Assembly: GCF_001641265.1 (NCBI RefSeq)
Contig: NW_020167545.1
Span: 434,001-498,000, forward strand
Direction: 5' to 3'
From: Pseudogymnoascus destructans
Taxonomy: Eukaryota; Ascomycota; Leotiomycetes; Thelebolales; Thelebolaceae
Length of the DNA: 64,000 nucleotides
The number at the start of each line of letters is the position of its first letter. The first letter of the stretch is position 1. A program made the position numbers and the translations under genes. Positions 1 to 11,189 of this stretch are shown here, piece by piece. The notes under the pieces were generated by a model. It was not told the origin of the DNA, did no database searches, and was given only the letters and a program-made list of their open reading frames with translations.

Positions 1-1297
1 ACAGTATCCATTGATAGCTTTCTTCATATTGTCATCAAGAGCATTATGAAGCATCAAGTACCATGAGTTCCATCGAGTCTTGTTATCCCGAGCAAGCCTT
101 TTACTATACTTCTCAAACGTTGCCTGGCGTTGGGGAGAACGTTGAATATACACTTCAATATTATGTAGCTTCCCTAGGGGGCCTGCATTCCTCCATGTTT
201 TAACTTGTACTTGTGATGCTTCTTGAGAGTTGTTATCCACAGAAAGAGCATCCCCGTATGGAAATAAGAATGCTTGTGCTGCTAGGTTGATGATATGGCC
301 ATTGCAACGAAGTGAGCATCATATTTAACACCTTGGAGTGATAGTACTATATAGTAGAAGTTAGAATTTTATAGTACTATCATTTTTTGTAATAGGACTA
401 ACGATTTGAAAGGCTTATCATCATAGTATCATTATTTGATGCATTGTCCATCATGAAATACCCAACTTTTGATAATATACCATACTCTTCAAGTACAGTA
501 TATATTAATTGGGCTTGATTGTCACCTGTATGCTGTCCTTCTAGCTCTCGTAGCGATAGTACCGACTGTCGAAGCCCTTCATTCTCCCCAATGTAGTGTG
601 CAATTAGACCCATTAATGCCTTTGTGTTTGGTGATGTCCATAAGTCAACGGTAAGATGGATCTTCGACTGAGATGACTGCAAAGCTTGCTGAATCTTGAC
701 CCTCTCTTGCTTGTATCTTCGAACTACCCATTCTCGTATAGTACTATGGCTTCGAGGTAAAGACTCTTCACTATTAACATTTAAGAAATGTATTAAGTCT
801 CAGAATTCAGGGCGTTGGACAATTGTGAATGATAATGAGCATCTAGCAATAAGTCGGACAAGTAGCTGCTCAAACGTTGGAGCATCAAAGTCGGTATCTC
901 GTCGCCGTTTATATGGGTTACTTATTCCACTTGAGAAGGCGCTTGAAATACTCATCTGCATGTTCTTAACTCGTAACTCCTTTGAAGTATCTGTCGCTTG
1001 GTGTAAATCTGTCAAGTGCTTTGCTGGAGCAGCTGTACCACCCGACCCTTTGTATTGTTTAGTACAATATAAGCATTGCCAAATGCACTTGTTAGCATCC
1101 TCTATTAATGAAGGGCTCTTATTGTGTTGCCAAACCCATGAGGTTCGTACTCGTTGGGTTGTTGATGAAATTGAAGGTACTATAGTACTATCAAGATCTA
1201 GTTGTGAGGACTGTAACTGGAACACATCGGCATTGTCTTGGAAGCTGCTAGTATTAAGAGAAGATAAATTACTAGAATCTGCATTTGTTGAAGCCAT
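1..1297 (-). pseudogene. hAT-family transposase, 5' part, broken and cut by the window edge
   Basis: A hAT DNA transposase read leftwards. The N-terminal part (1297 to 803) has a BED-type zinc finger: WQCLYCTKQYKG followed by KHLTDLH. An in-frame TGA at 800-802 interrupts it, and the same frame then continues through REWVVRRYKQERVKIQQAL to VDLWTSPN and FMMDNASNNDTM (682 to 398), the hAT block around the first catalytic Asp. Further left the frame shifts near 300-400, then resumes as FLFPYGDALSVDNNSQ and, close to position 60-100, DNKTRWNSWY, the hAT TRWNSW motif. The catalytic C-terminus lies outside the window. Stop plus frameshift mean it is not functional as read. TAGTACTA palindromes are scattered through the element (see findings). 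Confidence 0.85.
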
Positions 1298-1550
1298 AGT
1301 ACTACTATATAATAGTAATAGTACTACACGTGCAGAGTTTTCAACGGCACTTATCTACTAGCTTCATAGCTATATTTAACATCATTATCATCACGTGTAT
1401 TATAATAAGCGATATTGTTTATATTGTTTATATTGGCAATATAATGTGGGGCATATCATATTGCCAAGGAATGAAGGAAGGCCATATCATATTGCCAAGC
1501 ATATTGTTTATATTGCCAAGACTCATATTGCAATATATATTGCAATATAC
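1298..1550. repeat. AT-rich terminal/flanking sequence with ATTGCCAA repeats
   Basis: No gene is visible. The first 40 bases still carry TAGTACTA-type motifs and are probably the hAT 5' subterminal region. From about 1400 the sequence is a degenerate array of ATATTGTTTATATTGCC and CATATCATATTGCCAAG units in direct and inverted copies. Confidence 0.5.
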
Positions 1551-1794
1551 TGCCAAGAACCGATATACTACTGGCAACACTGGTCGTTCTCATCCTCGTC
1601 ATTCTCATCCTCATCCTCATCATCTTCATGATCCTCATTTTCTTTATAAGATGGTTTGGCGCTGTGTTGGCAGACTTGTGAGAGAGGGGCCTCAACTATG
1701 GTCTCATCTTCCACGCTAATATCCATTTATCCGCAATCCCAGTAGTAATCCCGTATCAGCACCAGTGTTGCCAGTAGTATATTGGTTCTTGGCA
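1551..1794. mobile_element. MITE-like hairpin with 33-bp terminal inverted repeats
   Basis: Positions 1551-1583 and 1762-1794 are inverted repeats matching at 32 of 33 positions (outer end TGCCAAGAACC). The 178-bp interior holds a (TCATCC)-rich stretch and no coding sequence. Size, strong inverted ends and lack of an ORF fit a miniature inverted-repeat transposable element. I see no clear target duplication, because the right flank is an LTR-A fragment that may have cut it. Confidence 0.55.
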
Positions 1795-3399
1795 TCACTC
1801 CTTAGTTACTGGGCTAATACTACACATGACATATCTCTATCAACTAGAGGCCTAGGAACATGAACGATAGCTCCAAAAGCTTCTACAACCGTCTATGATT
1901 CATTACACGTCATCGCTACTTAGTTACCACAAGATTGGTTAAGTTATGACATAATTTGTCTATAGGGGTACTCTGACCTTGGACCTCCTTTCACTTCCTA
2001 TAGGCTAGGAACCTAGGAGATGGTTCTATGGGATTCTCTTATGTCGACTACAGTTACCAAGCCTGGTTAGTCATGGAAAGTCTTGGAAAATGAGAGAACT
2101 ACACTCCTTTAGCATAAATAGGATTGCCCTTTCCTTAAGAAAGGGCAAGCAGACAGTACAGTAAATCGACTATCACATACTTCCACGTCTTTTCCAAGCT
2201 TTCAAGCATTGATCTTGTTACTCCTTGTTTCTGAAAAGTCAGTGAGGTGCTAACCTCTGACTTATCCCTGAGTTCTCAGACTCAACATTTGTTACAACTT
2301 GTCTAAACCACTCGACTACATCATACACCTGATTGCTGCATTGTGGAATAGTGTAATGGTGGGTGCACCAGATGTGAGAATCTAGCCACCCAAGGAAGGG
2401 ATGATTTTACTAAGACAACACACTGTCTTAGGAAACAGAGCCAAAGGGTTGTAGCTTAGACTATTTTATAACGCAGCAATCAGGTGTGTGATGTAGTGAA
2501 GTGGTTCAGACAAGTTGCAACAAATGTTGAGTCTGGGAACTCAGGGGTAAGTGAGGTTAACACCTCACTGACTTTTCAGAAACAAGGAGTAACAAGATGA
2601 ATGCTTGGAAGCTTGTAAAAGACGTGGAAGTATGTGATAGTCGATTTACTGTATTGCCTGCTTGCCCTTTCTTAAGGAAAGGGCAATCCTATTTATGCCA
2701 AAGGAGTGTAGTTCTCTCATTTTCCATGACTTTCCATGACTAACCAGGCTTGGTAAATGTATTAGAAATCAAGTGCGACCCACAACTAGCTTGCTAATCA
2801 TGTAGTGAACGTAAGAGAATCCCATAGAACCATCTCTTGGGTTCCTAGCCTATAGGAAGTGAAAAGGAGGTCCAAGGTCAGAGTACCTATAGACAAATTA
2901 TGTCATAACTTAACCAATCTTGTGGGTAACTAAGGAGCGATGACGTGTAATGAATCATAGAGGGTTGTAGAAGCTTCTAGAGCCATCGTTCATGTTCCTA
3001 GGCCTCTAGTTGGTAGAGATATGCCATGTGGTAGTATTGGCCCACCCCCTTAAGGAGGAGATTTTCTTAATAACTTGTTCAATGAGTGTCCAAATGATAT
3101 GCTGTGATGTATGTAGCATAAACAGATGTAGTAGAAGAGTTTGCAGCAATCGTTGAGTAGTATTGCTTCTGTTGTTGGTGTGATAAGCCAAGATATGTAT
3201 GGTGACTTGTAGGTTTGAGGAGGAGATTTCTAAGTTTGCTCTTGAGTTTGATAGCAAACTGAGTGCAACGAATGTCAGTATGACAAATAGTCTAAGCTAC
3301 GATCCTTTGGCTCTGTTTCCTAAGACAGTGTGTTGTCTTAGTAAAATCATCCCTTCCTTGGGTGGCTAGATTCTCACATCTGGTGCACACACCATTACA
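1795..3399 (+). repeat. LTR-A copy 1, 5'-truncated and split by copy 2
   Basis: LTR-A is a Ty3/Gypsy-type LTR of about 930 bp that starts TGTCATACTGACATTCG and ends CACCATTACA. This copy lacks its first roughly 300 bp and consists of 1795-2351 plus 3286-3399. The gap is a solo LTR of the same family in the opposite orientation. Confidence 0.85.
2352..3285 (-). repeat. LTR-A copy 2, solo LTR nested in copy 1, TSD AATAG
   Basis: Complete 934-bp LTR read leftwards (TGTCATACTG at 3285, CATTACA ending at 2352). It is flanked by AATAG at 2347-2351 and 3286-3290, a 5-bp target duplication. It lies antisense to its host LTR, so transcripts crossing it would fold into a long hairpin. No internal region remains, so it is a recombination product. 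Confidence 0.9.
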
Positions 3400-4085
3400 G
3401 TTCTCACGTCCTTTGGAAGATTCATGAGATTCTCCATTGATTCAACGAGTTTGTATCCCTCAAGAAGTCCAGCGTAAGCATCACCTGGGATGGAGTACTT
3501 CTCACACCACATTGCCATATACATCTCAAAGTCAGTAATGGGGTTTGGTGCCCGCTTGTGTCTAACCGGTTCTGATCTGTCATCTTGAGGCTGGATAAAC
3601 TCTTCGGAAAGTTCAGTGAAGTTGCGGGGCAGCGTTTCCGTCTCAGGGCGGGCTGGAGGTGGCATTTCCAACCTAGGATCATCGTCGGGAGAGGCCTCCC
3701 CAATTGGGAGGAAGTCTTCGTCCGGAACGGAGTCTTCCACTGGGAGCTTGACACTGTTTGAATTGGGATTGTCAAATTTGTCATCAGCTGGTTCCATTCA
3801 CTTATCAAGGTTTAATAAACCCTGGGCGATCTGTTCTGCAACCTGCTGGATATTCGTAGGGGATAAGGGGGCTTCTCTAGAAACCCTGTTGCCATAGTCA
3901 TTAGAGTCAGAATGATCTTCCCACCCACCCATATCTCTATCACTGTAGAATTCATTACTTGTATCATCTGTACTAAGAATTTGGCGCATGTGATTAAAAG
4001 TAACATTTCTGCTATCTTGCTGCTGGAGAGCAGCCTGGGGAATAGGGGTCCGATAAAGCTGCCGCATGAGATTCCCACGCTGCAT
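3400..4085 (-). pseudogene. unidentified acidic ORF, broken by a stop and cut by LTR-A
   Basis: Read leftwards from 4085, one frame encodes a polar, acidic protein, MQRGNLMRQLYRTPIP... to LLNLDK, then a TGA at 3798-3800, then the same frame continues as MEPADDKFDN... to NLPKDVRT, where LTR-A copy 1 begins. The segment TDFEMYMAMWCEKYSIPGDA followed by a Leu/Pro-rich end resembles N-terminal regions of large fungal transposon proteins (Tnp2/CACTA-like), but I cannot confirm a family. Fragments of the same protein may extend to about 4312 in another frame. Confidence 0.4.
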
Positions 4086-5618
4086 TCGCTGAGATGAGTG
4101 GCGAGGAATTTTGACCCAAGGTACCTTCCGATGATTGGGCTATGGCCAGCGAGGTCGTAAAGCTCAAACTTGTGGATTTGAGCACCCGCCCAAGGTCCAC
4201 TTGTTGTTACGATGGTCATAGAGATCATGATGCCAGTCCAGGAAAAGTAATCTAGATTGAATCTAAAGAGAGAAGAAGAAGAAGAAGGAAGGAAGGTGAG
4301 GCTATTCCTCATAACATACAGTTGTCTGCTTAGCGGTTGTAACCTTGGTGGCTAAGGCTACACCCGTAATCCCCATAACAACCGTAATAACCATAATAAC
4401 TGTAACAACCATAACAACTGTAACAAGCTGTGAGCTGTAATCGTAACACTTGTCACTATTCGTGGATTTTAAATGGCCACACAACCTAAGCTATGCACCA
4501 GATTTTGGTCTAGCTAGGGAAGGCAGATGTTCACAAAATAAATCAATAAATTGAGGCTCAATTAAATTGATTTATCGAAGCTGGCAATGTGGGATTGTCG
4601 CATGGCAAGGACACACCTTGTACCATGATAGCTTCAAATTGGCTACCGCACCTAGTAGATCCTGGGATAATCCTAGGAGAGCCCTCCCAATACTGCGTAT
4701 TCCAAGGAGGGGTATGTTCTTCTGTCAAAGTTGAAGCTCTGTAGAGGCGTGTATGTCAGCTTCATAGTGTCCAAGGCTAGGAGATATTTCTAAGGCTGCA
4801 CTTACCTTCAGAGATGGCTGCAGTTCTTAAGGCTGAACACAGAGATATGTCAAGATTCCAAATACAGGCAGGTCGAGCGTATTATCTTCTGCCGAGCTGT
4901 AGAGACCTAAAGAGGGCTTTATGTCAGCTTTCTGCATGTCATAGTCGGTCAAGTTTCATGGCTGGGGGTCTTACCTTGGAGAAGATTTCTAGGCTTCGTT
5001 TCCAACACAGAGATTGTCAGAAGGTCTGCACACAAAGGCTGAAGATGATGCTTTGCTCAAGGGTATGGCGGGCTTCAACTTTATGCCTCCGTTCAACTCT
5101 ATGCGCAGAGTTAAGGAGACGTCGCTGTCGTCAACATCTGAACCTTGGTGATATCTGTGATGATTCACAGAGCTACTCTAGGAAGGAGGCAGAAGAAACT
5201 GCTGAGAAGGTTTTCGAAGAGGCCCTTTGAAATCTTGAGCCAATGATTCACAGAGCACTCAATGATGACACGAAATATTTTCAATATCCAGGTGTGCCGT
5301 ATGCGCTTCGAGTGCTTCCTTTTTCGTTGTGGAGTTACCCTTAGGGTATATGGACCTGTGAACTCTATTCCAAACAGTTAGTATATCTTCAGCATCATCA
5401 TCTAAGCTTGACTTACCTTTTTGGCCCCGTTTGGCTCATGACCATATTCTTGCTTCACTTTTGCCATGCTCACTTTGAACTCTACAATCCAAACAGGCAT
5501 CAAAATTATGAGGTAAAATGGGTTTCTTTTCGTCTACTATCTCTATATTTCATTCTTTTACTGTGCCAGAGTATTATGTTTTTTAGACCATTCTCCTGAA
5601 ATTTCCGTTGTTTCTACC
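4086..5618. other. no convincing gene; short tandem repeats
   Basis: Positions about 4350-4432 hold an imperfect array of CCATAACAACTGTAATAA-like units. Positions 4700-5050 contain loosely repeated phrases (CTTGGAGAAGATTTCTAGG and AGATATGTCAGCTT types) that leave a plus-strand frame open at 4814-5230. Its translation is compositionally odd and matches nothing I know. Confidence 0.4.
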
Positions 5619-7837
5619 ATGTCTCCGTTTTCTGACTCTGACGACCAGAGCTCCATATTCATAGATGATGAAACCTTGGATGTGAGTTTCTTACCATCTT
5701 ATTAATTTTTTACTAAGTGTTTTCAGCTGCAGCTCCGTGACCAGCAACGCCGCGATGAAGGCCGCCGCAGCCAGAGTGGCAGCAACCAGAGCAACAACTC
5801 CCCTCCTGACCTCCACGCAGTGAATTCTCGGGCTGCTGCCCGGAAAGCCTCACTTGATACTAGACGAAAACGCAAGCGCACCCTGACCCAGTATGACAAT
5901 TCCCAGGAAGATGAAGGGCCAATGCGCAGTGCCAATTTTTCCCGCCGTTATGCAGATGTGCTAGATGAGCTTGAAGGAGATCACAAGAGGCTGCACGGAA
6001 AGGACCCGGAGGCCTTCTGGGATGAGATCACGGAACGGCTTGACATAGAAACGCGCATGATGGTGCTCAGCTTTATGCGCCATGATGTACCAGGGGCGAA
6101 AGATCGAATCCTCGCAGAACTTCTCCCAGACACGCCGCCATACTCGAAGGCATTTGGAATCGCGCGGGGTATGATCATGAACAAGACAAAAGACTGGAAA
6201 AGCAAGTTAATCCGGCGGATTACAGTAAGTTACTCTGTTCTATAAATGCAAAAAGACATAGCTAACGTTTTAGGGCCATGTTCGAACTGCCCTCGCCGCA
6301 GACGCAGCAGCTGACGAATTACTCAACGGATGCACATCACTGAAAGCCCTTATTGAGGTATTCCGGAAGAGATTTACGAAGGACAACTTCTTTGAGGTTT
6401 TCTTCTTTGTGGATGGGTACCTCGACTTCGACAAAACTGCGCAGCTTGGGCAGTATTACTGCCGGGACTGTATGCTCATTTTTGTGGTCATGGCACACTC
6501 CTAGTGGATTGGGAGAACTCAAAGGACCGGGCAGTTGAGGATCCACGCTCGCAGGGCGCCTTCATGAAGATGATGATGAATTTCCCATTGAGTGAACACT
6601 TTGACGGCCTCTCTCGCGCGGAGTTCAAATTGTCAAGTTTGAAAACGTCAGTGAACCGCGAAAAGATAACTCCAAAAATATCGGACTTGGCTGTGGGTGT
6701 AGAATGTTTCTTTGCTTCAGAAGTTGCACCACCTCCAGTCAATGCTACAGTAAGGAATTCCTTTTGCTATCTGTTTTTGAATATTGACACTACCTTCGTA
6801 GGCTTGTTCCTTTCAACGATATGTAAGGAGTACTTCCAACAACTGGCCGAGACGCCTTTCGGGCATATCCTACAGTGGCGGCTCTATCTGTTCTAGGTTG
6901 GGAAAGCGGCCATTGCAAAGCACCAGGCACGGTGGCCCTTGGACGGACAGACTGTGGAGTATCGAGGGTTGGAACTGCAGATGTCCCACGTGTCGCAACT
7001 GATTGTGTCGGAATACCAGCAAGCACACTCCATTTTATATGAAGAGCTGATGTTCAAGGCAAAGAATCTGATCCCGATGCAGTCGTGGAGGTTAAAGGAT
7101 GATCTCGATATGGAAGACTTTGGGGGGTCATGGCTGTCCCACCCAGGCAATGCCGAGTTTGTTGAGAAGGCTGATCGTGCTTTAATCCAGTGTATCCAGG
7201 CAAGTGCGGAGCTCCGAGCGATGTTCTTAATAGAGGCTGATGATGGGAGCATGGTGTTGTCCGTCAAAGCCATGGCTATTTATGAGGCGACTGCTCAAGA
7301 ATTCCTCAAACGACTGTTAGTTCTCAAGCACATCCCACCTGGCCCACCGATCCGAGAGCCGGAACTGCTGTCTGTTACATGGCGCAATACAGCACGACAA
7401 CGCCATTTGTTCCTGTGGGAGAAGCTAGTGATGATCTATACTCAATACCACAAAGGCCAGCAGCAGTCAGGGGTTTACAAGGACAACATCAGGTCCTTGC
7501 CAAAGGCGATTGGGGATCTGCTGTTAGATTACATTGCATATGCGATACCTCTACGCCAGATGTTTCTCCGTCAGCAGACGCCGAAGGCCTTGATCTCTCC
7601 GTATGTATGGGCGAAGTTGCAGGGTTCTGTGTGGCCAGACGGGACGCTCTCTAGATGTCTAAGGAAAGCGTGTGCTCGGGCCAAGGTGCCACAGTTTCAT
7701 ACGTCGACTGGAGACAAATATCAGCGTCTATTTGCAAGGAGAAGTTCTCTGCGAAGGATCGGGCTAATTTTGATCTTGAGGACAACGGAGTAGAGGACAT
7801 GGAGGATGAGCTAGATCTGATTGCCATGGCTGAGTAA
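5619..7837 (+). pseudogene. multi-exon conserved fungal protein, possible telomere-linked-helicase-type N-terminal region, frameshifted
   Basis: Exons I can join in frame: 5619-5681, 5727-6224, 6274-6469, 6505-6749, 6802-6822, 6897 onward. Introns are GT-AG; the one at 6470-6504 is only 35 bp. The start is ATG 5619 (MSPFSDSDDQ). The protein is about 600 aa, with an acidic/basic N-terminus and conserved-looking blocks SQKASG-free FMRHDVPGAKDRILAELLP, LFLWEKLVMIYTQYHKG, MFLRQQTPKALISPYVWAKL and RACARAKVPQFHT-like text. Near 7704 one base is lost: the following block DWRQISASICKEKFSAKDRANFDLED is in the next frame and ends at a stop (7835-7837) after LIAMAE. From memory, proteins of this type in fungi precede a RecQ-like helicase part, which is absent here. 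Function not established. Confidence 0.55.
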
Positions 7838-8861
7838 GGTACTCTATAGAATTTTGCAGCAGAGCGACGGCTAGGTTTGTTAGATTTTAGAAAGAGCCTT
7901 AATAGCTAGGACGATTCGCGCTTCTTGGGATTAACTCTCCATTGTTGGTTGTGTGCTAGTATTTCCCCGCAGGGAGTATACTCTCTTCGTGGACGTAATA
8001 GACGGCACATTTCTAAGTTTTGGGAGCTTGTAGGAGAGGAGCTAGCGATTGCAAGTCAGTGCCATGGGATGATTGATCTGGGATGATTGGATCTGGGATG
8101 CTATGGCTCAGATGGACGAACATCATCTAATTTGGACTGTTCAGCATATCCACAAGACCCTCCCAGTAGCACAGCTTCCTCAGACCCAAGACTATCTCGA
8201 GACGCATTTGGCCCCAAAAAGCTGCATCCGGTATCTTGCACAGACAGGTTTCATTCAGTCATCAAAGAACAAAATATAGGAGACGATGGCTCGGAAGAGG
8301 GTTCATATAGTCTGAAAAAGAGGGGACAGATAAGGCGCCCAAGATAATCCTCACACTCTTGAGAATCCAACCCAAATATTCGGGTTGCAACAAAAGATCC
8401 ATCCAACTAACAGCCGGCGCAATAAGCGCCCCCAACTTCGCCCATCGTCATCGCTGACCTCTCCCTGCTCTGGTATCCGTCCCTGAAGCACACTTAGCCT
8501 CCCTTGTCACTCTCGGACGGGGTAAAGCTGCTAGTCATTGCTGACCACAAGGCTCTTTGACACCTTTATCTGTTAGCCTTGCCCGTCCTTACTACTTCCA
8601 CCTCGTTTAGCAAATGCCGCCGTGATATTCCGCCCTACGCAAACCGCTCAGCTCGCCCACCCTCACCGTCAGCCTCAGCCTCGCTGTCATCCCCAAATTC
8701 CTTTCCAGTCCACTCCTGGCTTAGTCCAGCCATCAGCGAATCGTGCGCCAGTGTACCCATTTTTAAAATCTAACTCCGGGCATAGGCAACTGACAGGCGG
8801 ACGCACTCTAATTTGCCATGTTGCCTGCTTGTTGCTTATGCGGATATCAAACGAACAAAAA
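7838..8861. other. intergenic, between the frameshifted gene and the HNH gene 3' end
   Basis: No supported gene. Around 8068-8105 there is a short tandem phrase (GATCTGGGATGATTG twice). The right half is the 3' flank of the leftward HNH gene. Short open frames on both strands look random. Confidence 0.4.
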
Positions 8862-10268
8862 TCATTCCGGATCCAAGAAAACATCTTCCACATCCTTATC
8901 CCTATCCTCGCGGTATTCTACACCCCTACACTGGTCACACACATATGCACCCCCAAACTCCGGCTTTCCCGGTATCCCCTCTCTAGACTCTTTCTCGGCC
9001 TTGTTATAGTCGCAACAGTATAATGAGGGGTCACTTGGACGGCGGCTTCGAATCCACGTCTGCGTATCCAGATCCGACTGTTCGAGGTTTTTGGGTGAGC
9101 TCACACTCGGCAGAGAAGTATCTGTATATGTCAACAGGGTGTGAGCTGGGGTGCCTTGTCGACTAGTGCCCCCAAATCTATCATCAAGGCAAAATCGCTT
9201 CGTTGTGTGCTGTCCTCCATCGGAAATGGTCATCTGGCGCTTTCTGGGACTGACGCTTCGACTCCTCGACAGAGATTGCGCTTTTATCTCCTCGAAGGTA
9301 ACCTGTTTCGCCATTTCTTGGCCGTCGGGAAGACGAACCAGCAATGCCCTCGTGATGTGTGCGTTGAGAAATGATGATAGGAAAGGGAAGATTGTCCATG
9401 CAAAGCGGGCGTATAAGAATTCGGGGGAGATGCCTTTGAGATAAATATGTGTGTTGTGAAAATCGTCCCCGAGACTGTTTGTGTGACCCATGAATTGAAC
9501 AACCCATTTCGACTGTTTTGGAACAATAACAAACTTCCGGTCGTCAAACGCGATATGGATATCACTCCGCAGGGCGATTGCGTTGCGGACATCGTCGAGC
9601 ATCCAATCCCCTAGTAGCGTTTGGCTCAGATTATATTCTCCCATCCCATTTGCCGCAAACCAACCTGACTCCGAGCGAGGAACCAGGTGGGCGCTTTCGA
9701 AATAGTCGGTGCCTCTCTTTACCGATACTCGACAACTTTTATCTCGAGCTCCGACAAATGCGGCCAAGCCGGACGCAGAGGGTGGTGCATTATCGATAGA
9801 TGTACCTTCTGCGTCCATAGCAGACCACTGGGGCGGAAGATTATCGTGCGGGAAGCTCCAGTCTCTAAAGGACTTGCATACAGGGTACATCGGATCCTCG
9901 ATATCGGGATTGTAAAAGTAATACATCTTGTGTCTTAAAAGTTCATCAAATTGTATCTCAATCTTTGGACCACCGCGCTGGCGTGTAAAAAACCCATTCT
10001 GACAGTTTCCTGCCACTATCTGACATGCTGTGAAGGCTGTCCCGAAATGCAAACCGCCGCCTTCTCGATCAAATGCTTGAAGGCGCAATAGCACGCTCTG
10101 CTTGGAACTATCGCTATATCCTGGATGGAGGAAGGTGATATGGTTGTCTGCGTGGCCGGCGTACTCTGCCTTCTCCGTCGGTTCGAGGGAGCTTCGTAAT
10201 GTCGATGGATTGAATGCGAGGCATTGTGGCGGGGACTGGGGCACAGGCGCAATCGCAGGCGCGTCCAT
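8862..10268 (-). CDS. HNH-endonuclease-domain protein (fungal HNH_2 type)
   Basis: Intronless ORF of 468 aa from the first ATG at 10268 (MDAPAIAPVPQ). The middle carries CRVSVKRGTDYFESAHLVPRSE, then YNLSQTLLGDWMLDDVRNAIALRSDIHIAFDD and FVIVPK. This is the fungal HNH arrangement with AHLVP supplying the first metal/catalytic His, an Asn in RNAI and the final His in DIHIAFDD. The C-terminus is Ser/Arg-rich with a basic patch (SRSRSVSPRKRQ), then an acidic end. Family knowledge: such proteins are widespread and largely uncharacterised in filamentous fungi; nuclease activity is inferred from the motif. It lies between transposon blocks with no partner gene. Confidence 0.8.
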   Translation of the reverse strand: MDAPAIAPVPQSPPQCLAFNPSTLRSSLEPTEKAEYAGHADNHITFLHPGYSDSSKQSVLLRLQAFDREGGGLHFGTAFTACQIVAGNCQNGFFTRQRGGPKIEIQFDELLRHKMYYFYNPDIEDPMYPVCKSFRDWSFPHDNLPPQWSAMDAEGTSIDNAPPSASGLAAFVGARDKSCRVSVKRGTDYFESAHLVPRSESGWFAANGMGEYNLSQTLLGDWMLDDVRNAIALRSDIHIAFDDRKFVIVPKQSKWVVQFMGHTNSLGDDFHNTHIYLKGISPEFLYARFAWTIFPFLSSFLNAHITRALLVRLPDGQEMAKQVTFEEIKAQSLSRSRSVSPRKRQMTISDGGQHTTKRFCLDDRFGGTSRQGTPAHTLLTYTDTSLPSVSSPKNLEQSDLDTQTWIRSRRPSDPSLYCCDYNKAEKESREGIPGKPEFGGAYVCDQCRGVEYREDRDKDVEDVFLDPE

Positions 10269-10921
10269 CAACGCAGGTCGTGTTGAGGAAGGATGAACGT
10301 TCAAAATATAGTAGGACGTTGCAAAAACTGTGTATGCAAGGGAATTGTATATAGGGCAGTGATGTGGTGTTGTGTTTTGTTTTGTGACAACAATAGAGCA
10401 GCTCTGGGAGAGGCTTCTGGTCTTCCCGGATTAACTATTGTTCCGATAGGTCATGGACAAATCCGAAGAACTTGATAGATATTCTCCACCAGCAACTCTG
10501 CCAATTGGATGCTTAACGAATGCGTGCCCATACAAGCACTTAAGCTCCAAACGAACCTCTCGCTGCTGAGTAGTGCAAGGAGAAGTTTTGCATCACGCCA
10601 AAGGGTTCGAATCAAAAGGGTTCACTACCCTTCTGATTGTGGTAATCGTCGGTGTAAGCGAGTCGGGAGCAGGAAGCAAATAACATGGTATTTTTACGTA
10701 GTAAATTGTAAAGACAGAGTCCCCCCTCCAACAAACTCTCTGTCGCGGACCCAGTCCATTCCCTTCGCAAAAACAGCCTCCCAGCAATGCATAGGCAATC
10801 AAAAAAAAAGGGGGGGGGGGACAACGTCTCTGCGCTTCCCCGTGCGTACGTATGTGTACTGTGTACTCGTATTGTCTCTTATTAGAAACTCTGCTAGAAC
10901 GGACTGTCCTACATCGCCATC
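10269..10921. other. intergenic; poly(A)/poly(G) tract
   Basis: No gene recognised. At 10801-10820 there are nine A followed by eleven G. The left part is probably the promoter and 5' leader of the HNH gene. An open frame on the plus strand (10509-11009) spans the antisense of the Snf7 fragment and has no family features. Confidence 0.4.
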
Positions 10922-11107
10922 TCAACCTGCAACTTGCTTCATTGCCTGTCCGGCCTTCTCCATCGCCGCTAGCGTCTCGCGGTTGATATTGGCCGCTTCG
11001 ACCGAGTAGATCTGCTGCTCCAGCGTTGAGATCTGAGCGACCGTCTGAACGAGCGTGTGTTCATGCTGTTTCTTGCACTTTAACGCTGCTCTCGCCGCTG
11101 CATACAC
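10922..11107 (-). pseudogene. snf7: Snf7/Vps32 (ESCRT-III) gene fragment
   Basis: Read leftwards, about 60 codons give CKKQHEHTLVQTVAQISTLEQQIYSVEAANINRETLAAMEKAGQAMKQ, the core helix region of Snf7/Vps32/CHMP4. The ESCRT-III subunit has about 220 aa; here the first helix and everything after AMKQ are missing, and the flanks are unrelated. The end of the match on the right is directly followed by LINE-like sequence on the other strand. It is a gene fragment, not a working copy; the functional gene must lie elsewhere. Confidence 0.8.
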
Positions 11108-11189
11108 GATTTATTGGCATCGGCTGTCACAACCGTCGCCCACAGCGAGGGGGTAAGCAGGCTGCCTCACTATTCTTATTACTCGCAAT

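Noticed and set aside
4814..5230. 138-codon plus-strand ORF
   Set aside because: Built from loosely repeated DNA phrases, unusual composition, no domain, no supporting context.
10509..11009. 166-codon plus-strand ORF
   Set aside because: Overlaps the Snf7 fragment in antisense and shows no coding features.
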